Assembly: GCF_048565625.1 (NCBI RefSeq)
Contig: NZ_JBLZUR010000002.1
Span: forward strand, 682,001 to 746,000
Direction of reading: 5' to 3'
Length of the DNA stretch: 64,000 nucleotides
Source: JBLZUR01 sp048565625
Lineage (GTDB): Bacteria; Pseudomonadota; Alphaproteobacteria; Sphingomonadales; Sphingomonadaceae
The notes beneath the pieces were generated by a model that was not told the origin of the DNA, searched no databases, and saw only the letters and a program-made list of their open reading frames with translations. This document shows, one piece after another, positions 59,295 through 64,000 of the stretch (positions are counted from its first letter, which is position 1; every line of letters starts with the position of its first letter). The position numbers and the translations under genes are program-made.

Positions 59295-60412
59295 TGAGCG
59301 AGATGATCGACACCGAAGAACTGCGCGAGGCGATCCGTGGCGTGCTCGCCGATCGCGCGGGCGACAGCATCGAGATACCGGAAGAGGAAGGGCGAGGTCT
59401 CGATCGCGCGCTTTGGGAAGAGATGGCTGGCCTCGGCTGGCTGAGCCTCGCCATCCCGGAGGCGCATGGCGGCCTTGGCCTCGGCCTGACGCATCTCGGC
59501 GTGCTCTACGAGGAACTGGGCCGGCAACTGGCGTCCGTGCCGGCGCTGCCGACGATGCTCGCCGCCGCCGCGATCGCGGAGCATGGCGACGAGACCATGA
59601 AGGCGCGCTGGCTGCCGAGGATCGCGGCGGGCGATTGCCTGGCGGCGGTCGCACTGCCGGGCGAGGCGGGCCTGCCCGTGCTCGGCCCGGGCAACCGGAT
59701 TGACGGTGCCGTCGACCACCTCGCCTTCGCCGGTGTCGCGACGCTTCTGCTCATTCCGGTGCGCAGTGCGGCCGGCACGGCCCTCGCGCTTATCGAACCC
59801 GCAGCCGATGGCGTGTCCGTCACGCCGCGCCCCGTGGTCGATCTGACCCGCAGCGTCGGCCACGTCACGCTGTCCGGAGTGGCGGTCGAGGCGGGCGCGC
59901 TTCTTCATCTCGACGCGCAGGCCTGGGATGCGCTTGTGAACCATGCGGCGATGGGGCTTGCCGTCGATGCGGTCGGCGGGGCGGCGGCGCTGCTCGACCG
60001 CACCGTCGAGTATCTCACCGTGCGCGAGCAGTTCGGGCGACCGATCGGATCGTTCCAGGCGCTGAAGCACCGCGCCGCCGACTGGAAGGTGAAGATCGAG
60101 GCGATGACCGCGCTCGCCCGCCATGCCGCGGCGCTGGGCGAAGCGGGTGCCGAGGATGCCTCTGCGACCGCATCCGCCGCGAAAGCCTATGCCTGCGACA
60201 CCTATGCGGCGTTCTGCGGCGATGCGATCCAGCTGCACGGCGGGATCGGCTTCACCTGGGAGCATCCGTGCCACCTGTTCCTGAAGCGGGCGAAGCTCAG
60301 CCAGCAACTGTTCGGCAGCTCGACCGTGCATAAGGAGCGGGCGGCGCGTTTCGCTTTTGAACGGCAATCGGCGGAGGGCGATCGTCCCGCGCCGATGCTG
60401 GAGTGGGCTTGA
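59291..60412 (+). CDS. Acyl-CoA dehydrogenase, probable partner of the short subunit
   Basis: 373 residues from ATG 59291, overlapping the preceding stop. LSLAIPEAHGGLGLGLTHLGVLYEEL near 45, YLTVREQFGRPIGSFQALKHRAADWKV near 235 and C-terminal QLHGGIGFTWEHPCHLFLKRAKLSQQLFG. The mid domain is again poor in the standard FAD-binding signature. Together with the 58329 product it likely forms one heteromeric enzyme. The stop overlaps the Rieske gene ATG (TGATG). Confidence 0.88.
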   Translation: MMSEMIDTEELREAIRGVLADRAGDSIEIPEEEGRGLDRALWEEMAGLGWLSLAIPEAHGGLGLGLTHLGVLYEELGRQLASVPALPTMLAAAAIAEHGDETMKARWLPRIAAGDCLAAVALPGEAGLPVLGPGNRIDGAVDHLAFAGVATLLLIPVRSAAGTALALIEPAADGVSVTPRPVVDLTRSVGHVTLSGVAVEAGALLHLDAQAWDALVNHAAMGLAVDAVGGAAALLDRTVEYLTVREQFGRPIGSFQALKHRAADWKVKIEAMTALARHAAALGEAGAEDASATASAAKAYACDTYAAFCGDAIQLHGGIGFTWEHPCHLFLKRAKLSQQLFGSSTVHKERAARFAFERQSAEGDRPAPMLEWA

Positions 60413-61605
60413 TGGAGGAGACCATGGACCAGATCGTCAGCAATCCGCCGCACGCCGGCGGCACCGTGACGCCGGGCCAGCGCCGGCTGCTCGAAAAGAT
60501 GCCGGAACTGGCCGACTGCCACTTCCCGCAGGTCCGCGACACCGTGCCGGCCACCAACTACACCGATCCCGCGCGCTATGAGGCGGAGCTGGCGGCGGTG
60601 TGGAAGAGCGTGCCGGTGATCGCGGCCCCATCGGCGCTGCTGCCGGAGCCGAAGAGCTTCCACCAGGTGACGATCGCCGGGATGCCGGTGCTCCTTACCC
60701 GTAACAAGGACGGCGTGGCCAAGGCCTTTGCCAATGTCTGTCGCCATCGCGGCATGAAGCTCTGCACCTCGACCAAGACCGAGAAGGCGCCGCGGATCGT
60801 ATGCCCCTATCACGCCTGGACCTACGACCTCGACGGCAAGCTGATCGGCCTGCCGCGTGCCGAGATATTCCCCGGTCTCGCCAAGTCGGAACTGGGCCTG
60901 CGCGAACTGCCGTCGCGTGAGGCAGGCGGGCTGATCTGGGTCGGCCTCGATCCTGAGAAGGAGTACGACTTCTCGACGGTTGACGGCGAGCTGGCGGAGG
61001 ACTTCGACGCGCTCGGCCTCGGCACCAGCTACCTCTCGCACTACGCCACCTTCCCGGTCGATGCGAACTGGAAGCTGGTGATGGATTCGATGCTCGACAG
61101 CTATCACGTCACGCGGCTGCACAAGGACTCGCTGGCGCAGTTTTCGGTCGATTCCGAGAACCAGATCGACCGCGTCGGCCCCCATATCCGCAACGCCGCC
61201 CACCGCAGCAATTTCGAGCGGAAGCTGATCACCGATCGCCACGACGAGCTGCGCTGGATCATGGTGTTCTCGTATATCGGCTTCCCGAACGGGATCATCG
61301 TTGTCAGCCCGCATTACACGAGCCTTGGCGTGGTCCGGCCGATCGCAGTCGATAAATGCGCGGTCGACTATTACCTGCTTGCTCCGAAGAAACCGGAGAC
61401 CGAGCGCGCTGAGATCCGCCTGCAGAAATCGATGGACCTGATGACGCAGGTGTTCGGCGAAGAGGACTATTGGGCGGCCGCCATGTGCCAGGAGGGGCTG
61501 TCCTCCGGCACGTTGAAGGAGGTGCAGCTGGGCGGCATGGAGGTGCAGATCCGCATGTTCCAGGATGCCGTCACCGAGTGTCTCGAACGCGCCAAGTCCG
61601 CGTGA
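60412..61605 (+). CDS. Rieske non-heme iron oxygenase, alpha subunit
   Basis: 397 residues from ATG 60412; an ATG at 60424 follows a GGAGGAG site and may be the true start (393 residues). Rieske [2Fe-2S] ligands CRH (about 110) and CPYH (about 133); mononuclear iron ligands His-His in MDSMLDSYHVTRLH and a later Asp. Catalyses O2-dependent hydroxylation or demethylation of the pathway substrate. No reductase, ferredoxin or small beta subunit is present in the window. Overlaps the following NMO by 4 bases (GTGA). Confidence 0.92.
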   Translation: MEETMDQIVSNPPHAGGTVTPGQRRLLEKMPELADCHFPQVRDTVPATNYTDPARYEAELAAVWKSVPVIAAPSALLPEPKSFHQVTIAGMPVLLTRNKDGVAKAFANVCRHRGMKLCTSTKTEKAPRIVCPYHAWTYDLDGKLIGLPRAEIFPGLAKSELGLRELPSREAGGLIWVGLDPEKEYDFSTVDGELAEDFDALGLGTSYLSHYATFPVDANWKLVMDSMLDSYHVTRLHKDSLAQFSVDSENQIDRVGPHIRNAAHRSNFERKLITDRHDELRWIMVFSYIGFPNGIIVVSPHYTSLGVVRPIAVDKCAVDYYLLAPKKPETERAEIRLQKSMDLMTQVFGEEDYWAAAMCQEGLSSGTLKEVQLGGMEVQIRMFQDAVTECLERAKSA

Positions 61606-62528
61606 GCCTTGACCGGCTGAAGGGGCAGTTGCGGCTGCCGGTGGTGGCCGCGCCGATGTTCCTGGTTTCCGGCCCCGACCTCGTGATCGCGGCGGGGCAG
61701 GCGGGGGTGCTGGGCGCCTTCCCCGCGATCAATGCGCGCAGCACCGAGGAACTGAAGGGCTGGATCGAGCGGATCGAGGGTGCGCTCGGCGGTTCTCCCT
61801 ATGCGGTGAACCTCATCGTGCAGGCGGCGGGGTCGCCGCGCTTTGCCGACGATCTGGCGCTGATCGAGGCGAAGAAGCCGCCGGTGGTGATCACCAGCGT
61901 CGGCCAGCCCGCCGAAGTGGCGGCGCGGGTCCACGCCTATGGTGGCGTCGTCTTCCACGACGTCGCGACGATCCGCCATGCGGGGAAGGCGATCGAGGCG
62001 GGGGTGGATGGGCTGATCCTGCTGACCGCCGGTGCGGGCGGACATACCGGAACCGCGAACCCCTTCGCCTTCGTGTCGCAGGTGCGCGCGTTCTGGAACG
62101 GCGGCGTGATCCTGGGCGGTGCGATCAGCGACGGGCGCGGGGTGGCGGCGGCGCAGGCGCTCGGCGCGGACCTCGTCTACATGGGCACCCGCTTCGCCGC
62201 CACGCAGGAGTCGCTGGCGCCGGAGGATTACAAGGCGCTCTTGGTCAGCGAGACGCTGGCCGACGTGATCACCACCGATCGCGTCTCCGGCCTGTCCGCC
62301 ACGTTCCTGCGCGGCTCGATCGCCCGCGCCGGCCTCGATCCCGACGCGTTGCCGGAGCGTCTGGGCGTGTTCAAGCCGAACCTGCCCGGGGGCCTGAAGG
62401 CCTGGCGCGACATCTGGAGCGGCGGACACGGCGTCGGCGGGATCACCGACCTGCCGCCCGTTGCCGAATTGGTCGAGCGTCTGGAGGCGGAGCATCGGGC
62501 TGCCCTGGAGAGCCTCAGGCCGCTCTGA
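61602..62528 (+). CDS. Nitronate monooxygenase-like FMN flavoprotein
   Basis: 308 residues from GTG 61602. APMFLVSGPDLVIAAGQAGVLGA, VFHDVATIRHAGKAIEAGVDGLILL, AGAGGHTGTANPFAF (FMN phosphate and His) and GADLVYMGTRFAATQES. A paralogue of the protein at 30597-31568, sharing most of these strings. The functional assignment as NMO is loose; an enone reductase-like role in acyl-CoA processing is also possible. Last gene of the ACAD-Rieske operon. Confidence 0.88.
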   Translation: MSLDRLKGQLRLPVVAAPMFLVSGPDLVIAAGQAGVLGAFPAINARSTEELKGWIERIEGALGGSPYAVNLIVQAAGSPRFADDLALIEAKKPPVVITSVGQPAEVAARVHAYGGVVFHDVATIRHAGKAIEAGVDGLILLTAGAGGHTGTANPFAFVSQVRAFWNGGVILGGAISDGRGVAAAQALGADLVYMGTRFAATQESLAPEDYKALLVSETLADVITTDRVSGLSATFLRGSIARAGLDPDALPERLGVFKPNLPGGLKAWRDIWSGGHGVGGITDLPPVAELVERLEAEHRAALESLRPL

Positions 62529-62541
62529 CCGGCTGCACCCG

Positions 62542-63399
62542 TCAGGTTGAGGCCGGCCGCCAGCCGATCCCGACATCGCTGACGACGGGGAAGTTGGTCC
62601 ATTCGCCGGTGGGCGTGCGGTAGAAGCCGGCCGCCGCGAGTGCACCACCGTCGACATGGATCGTGGTGCCCGTCACCCAGGCGGACAGATCGCTCGCCAG
62701 GAACACCGCGCATCCGGCCGCGTCCCGCGCCTCGCCGAAGCGGCCCATCGGGATCCAGCGTTCGATATGATCGCGGTGCTCGGGCGCGATCATCTGCGAC
62801 ACCGGCACCTGGGCGGTCTCCGTGGTCTCGGGCGCGATGATGTTCACGCGGATGTTCTCCGGCCCCAGCTCAAGCGCGATGCTCCGGGTGAAGCCAGTGA
62901 TGGCCGCCTTGAACGCGGCATAGATCGCCGCCGGGGGCGCCCCGCGATAAGCCTCGATCGTGGACAGGTTGATGATGCTGCCGCCTCGGCCGCCGGCGCG
63001 GATCAGGGGGAGGGCGGCCTTGGTGCAGGCGAAGATGTGCTTGAGGTTGATCGCGTAGAGCGCGTCCCAATCCTCTTCGCTGCGGTCCGCGAAAGATCCG
63101 CGCAGGCGCAGGCTGTCGCCGACATTGTTGACGAGGACGTCGAGCGCGCCGAACCGGCGTTCGACCTCCGTGAAGGCGCGGGCGATGGTTTCAGCCGAGC
63201 GGACGTCGCCCTCGACCACGACATGTTCCGGCCCGAGCACCTCGCGGAGATCGGCGGCGCGCGCCGGATCGATCTCGATCGTGGCGGTGCGCGCGCCGAG
63301 CGCCGCATAGGCCTCCACGATCGCGCGGCCGATCCCTGCGCCCCCGCCGGTCACGACGGCGACCTTGCCGTCGAGCCGGATCGACGGCGCCTCGGTCAC
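62542..63399 (-). CDS. SDR family oxidoreductase with C-terminal extension
   Basis: 285 residues from GTG 63399, overlapping the preceding SDR stop (GTGA). TGGGAGIGRAIVEAY, EIDPAR after strand 2 (acidic, NAD preference), NNVGDS, Ser in NLSTIEA and YAAFKAAITGF (Y about 171, K about 175). After WVTGTTIHVDGGALA it has an extra about 25 residues (FYRTPTGEWTNFPVV) not usual for SDRs. Converges with the NMO gene 13 bases away. Confidence 0.88.
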   Translation of the reverse strand: MTEAPSIRLDGKVAVVTGGGAGIGRAIVEAYAALGARTATIEIDPARAADLREVLGPEHVVVEGDVRSAETIARAFTEVERRFGALDVLVNNVGDSLRLRGSFADRSEEDWDALYAINLKHIFACTKAALPLIRAGGRGGSIINLSTIEAYRGAPPAAIYAAFKAAITGFTRSIALELGPENIRVNIIAPETTETAQVPVSQMIAPEHRDHIERWIPMGRFGEARDAAGCAVFLASDLSAWVTGTTIHVDGGALAAAGFYRTPTGEWTNFPVVSDVGIGWRPAST

Positions 63400-64000
63400 G
63401 CGATCACCATCCCGCCGTCGACCGGCATCGAGATGCCGGTGGTGAAGGTGGCGCCGTCCGACAGCAGCCAGATGGCCGCCGACGCGATTTCCGACGGATC
63501 CGCCATGCGGCCCATCGGGCGGGTGCGCGTCTTGGCGAGCGCCGGGTTGGCGTTGCTGGAGTTCATCGCCAGCGGCGTGACGGTCGCGCCCGGCAGGATG
63601 GCGTTCACGCGGATGTTCTGTTCGGCGCAGTCCATGGCGGCACCGCGCACCATGCCGTCCACACCCGCCTTGGATCCGCAATAGTCGGAACTCCACGGCA
63701 GGCCCTTCACGGCGGCGGCGGAGGAGACGGCGATCACTGAACCCTCACTATACGGCCACATCGCCGCGATCTGGTACTTCAGGCAGAAGAACATCCCACG
63801 CAGGTTGATGCGGTGGACGCGGTCCCATTCCTCGACGGCAATCTCGTGGATCGGCTTGGAGCAGCCGGCGATGCCCGCGCAGTTGATCGCGCCGTGAAGC
63901 TGGCCGTAGGCACCGGTCGCGGCCTCCACCATCGCGCGGACGCTCGCCTCTTCGGAGACGTCGACGGTGACGAACTGCGCCTGGCCGCCCGCGTCGCGGA
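63396..64000 (-). CDS. SDR family oxidoreductase (5' end outside window)
   Basis: Partial, 200 residues visible; the N-terminal cofactor-binding part lies beyond the right edge. Visible: VTVDVSEEASVRAMVEA, NCAGIAG, Ser in AVSSAAAV, YCGSKAGVDGM (YxxxK intact), ATVTPLAMNSSN and the C-terminal FTTGISMPVDGGMVIA. A normal classical SDR judging by these. It is upstream of and overlaps the SDR at 62542. The first ATG in the window (63932) is internal, because the frame reads on to the edge. Confidence 0.85.
   Translation of the reverse strand, partial: RDAGGQAQFVTVDVSEEASVRAMVEAATGAYGQLHGAINCAGIAGCSKPIHEIAVEEWDRVHRINLRGMFFCLKYQIAAMWPYSEGSVIAVSSAAAVKGLPWSSDYCGSKAGVDGMVRGAAMDCAEQNIRVNAILPGATVTPLAMNSSNANPALAKTRTRPMGRMADPSEIASAAIWLLSDGATFTTGISMPVDGGMVIA

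Noticed and set aside
1..64000. CRISPR arrays, insertion sequences, integrases, phage genes or rRNA
   Set aside because: No regularly spaced direct repeats, transposase or integrase domains, or rRNA segments were seen; the catabolic island shows no obvious mobile-element border.

Overview
The window reads as chromosomal DNA from an alphaproteobacterium, most likely a sphingomonad (Sphingomonas/Novosphingobium type). The support is uniformly high GC with strong GC3 bias, a DUF3572 gene divergent from divK, two large TonB-dependent receptors, CYP101-like P450 genes, LepA/HslVU/L33 housekeeping genes and a tRNA-Pro with encoded CCA. The assignment is inference from gene content; no database search was possible. 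No stretch longer than 300 bases lacks a gene.

Region 1 (1-16.9 kb) is mostly housekeeping and signalling. It holds a serralysin-like RTX metalloprotease (3' end outside the window), a small secreted protein, a cupin, a HAD-like hydrolase with DUF3572 divergent from divK, rpmG, two small hypotheticals, a LysR regulator with two pirins, a PAS-GGDEF-EAL protein, hslVU, a soluble histidine kinase-receiver hybrid, tRNA-Pro(CGG), a thioredoxin-fold/2OG-Fe(II) oxygenase fusion and lepA. Palindromic REP-like repeats lie between hslV and hslU and before lepA.

Region 2 (16.9-64 kb) is one large catabolic island. It carries an MFS transporter, two paralogous TonB-dependent receptors, two cytochromes P450 (one CYP101/P450cam-like), a Rieske oxygenase, two nitronate-monooxygenase-like flavoproteins, an alpha-hydroxy-acid oxidase, a GMC oxidoreductase, an aldehyde dehydrogenase, an aldo/keto reductase, eleven SDRs, seven crotonase-fold proteins (one fused to a decayed FadB-type tail), an acyl-CoA ligase, a thiolase, a thiolase-like/DUF35 pair, a thioesterase, five acyl-CoA-dehydrogenase-fold proteins and an APH-type kinase. 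The logic is outer-membrane uptake, oxygenation, oxidation to an acid, CoA activation and side-chain beta-oxidation with retro-aldol or thiolytic cleavage. The P450cam-like enzyme, the thiolase-like/DUF35 pair and the ACAD array suggest a terpenoid, alicyclic or steroid-like substrate; the actual substrate is unknown.

The main discovery candidate is regulatory. A PcaR/PcaU-type IclR regulator sits inside the island (25865-26695). A 15-bp palindrome, roughly GNGCG-N5-CGNAC, recurs at twelve places, nearly all within about 100 bp of the first start codon of an operon and spread over 37 kb. In most copies a further NGAAC half-site lies exactly 4 bp upstream, giving a fixed 34-bp bipartite architecture. 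This predicts one IclR regulon covering essentially the whole island, with autoregulation.

A second candidate is a split ACAD10/11 (LvaA/LvaC-like) system: an APH-type kinase at 38759 and an ACAD11-like dehydrogenase at 51056, both behind this operator, predicting phosphorylation and isomerisation of 4-hydroxyacyl-CoAs.
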